Shown here: piece after piece, positions 5,914 through 6,407 of the stretch | How positions within the stretch are numbered: position 1 is the stretch's first letter | Layout of the letters: every line of letters starts with the position of its first letter | From: an uncultured Rickettsiales bacterium | GTDB lineage: Bacteria > Pseudomonadota > Alphaproteobacteria > Rickettsiales > UBA1997 | Assembly: GCA_944390875.1 (NCBI GenBank) | Contig: CALXRO010000022.1 | Location: 1 to 6,407 of the forward strand | DNA: 6,407 nt | Direction of reading: 5' to 3' | Made by a program: the position numbers and the translations under genes | Notes under the pieces: model-generated | Told to the model about the DNA's origin: nothing | The model's database searches: none | What the model saw: the letters and a program-made list of their open reading frames with translations, nothing else

Positions 5914-6406
5914 TTAATAAAGACTTGGTAATTTTGATTGTTGATCATTGTTTGGAATTTTGTCCACATGTGATAATTTTTGTTTTCTTTGATTTGCTAC
6001 ATTAGTTCGAGGTTTTTGCTGTAATTTATATTTCTCTAATAATGTCGGTCTTCTAGATCTATTTAAAAATTTACCTGTGTATCTAAATTCCGTTTATTTT
6101 TGTTTTTTAGTTGTGACATTGTTTTTTGATTTAATAATTTTGGTAAGATTTTATTTGTTTCTTCTTTTATTTTTTCATTTTTTATATGTTCAACTGTACC
6201 TTTTATAGTTGGTACTTTTTCAAGAAGTTCTGGATATTTCTCTGAGAGTTTTACTATGTTTTTTAATATTTAACGTCATCAAAAAATGATCTAAATAATC
6301 ATCAAGTTTTTGTGGATTTTATTACTTTTATATCTGTTTCAATTTTGCTTATTTCTTCATTTTCCTGCATTTTAATGGAATTTTTCTTTATAGATGGAAT
6401 ATAGTT
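5914..6406 (-). pseudogene. Frameshifted remnant of an unrecognised lysine-rich protein, 5' end outside window
   Basis: Reading leftwards from the edge, four overlapping segments in changing frames continue one another in composition: a first ending at 6302 (includes MQENEEISKIETDIKVIKS), a second with LDDYLDHFL whose frame stops at 6220, a third with KLSEKYPELLEKVPTIKG and IKEETNKILPKLL stopping at 6063, and a fourth with FRYTGKFLNRSRRPTLLEKYK stopping at 5914. Single-base shifts in A/T homopolymer-like stretches near 6305, 6260-6275 and 6100 would join them. The lysine/glutamate-rich helical middle and the basic, glutamine- and asparagine-rich end suggest a low-complexity C-terminal region. 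I recognise no domain. The final stop lies 55 bases before the secA -35. Sequencing indels are a possible alternative, though secA, kdsA and tatD in the same contig are intact. Confidence 0.55.
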
Positions 6407-6407
6407 A

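Overview
This is an AT-rich window from a Gram-negative bacterium. A kdsA gene implies LPS with a Kdo core. SecA and the metal-dependent type of KdsA read like alphaproteobacterial proteins. The extreme A+T content, weak or absent Shine-Dalgarno sequences and a decaying reading frame at the right edge suggest a host-associated lineage with a reduced genome, perhaps Rickettsiales- or Holosporales-like. That taxonomic placement is inference; the window has no rRNA to confirm it.

Left part (1-673): there is no protein gene. Positions 15-517 read as one non-coding RNA on the + strand. It is built from eight tandem modules with the same unusual architecture but very different sequences. Each module has a 4-bp stem with an 11-nt loop, a second A/T-rich hairpin, and a stretch of about 6 nt lying directly 5' of the next module that is complementary to loop positions 4-9. 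The result is a chain of H-type pseudoknots. An extended -10 promoter (1-9) predicts a 5' end right at the first module. The pseudoknot helix of the last module is followed by a U-run and looks like the terminator. I do not recognise this RNA; it is the most interesting object in the window. Positions 518-673 hold a possible promoter for the next gene and otherwise only A/T-rich sequence.

Middle (674-2224): a PIG-L family zinc-dependent deacetylase on the + strand (674-1417) converges on a TatD-family metal-dependent hydrolase on the - strand (1439-2224).

Right part (2251-5805): on the - strand, in transcription order, are secA, kdsA and tatD with gaps of 78 and 26 bases. They probably form one transcription unit driven by a near-consensus sigma-70-type promoter at 5832-5859. 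It joins protein export, Kdo synthesis and a DNA/quality-control hydrolase: housekeeping and envelope functions with no evident specialised pathway. Upstream of secA, 5914-6406 (- strand) holds a lysine-rich reading frame broken by several frameshifts, read as the 3' part of a pseudogene that continues beyond the window.
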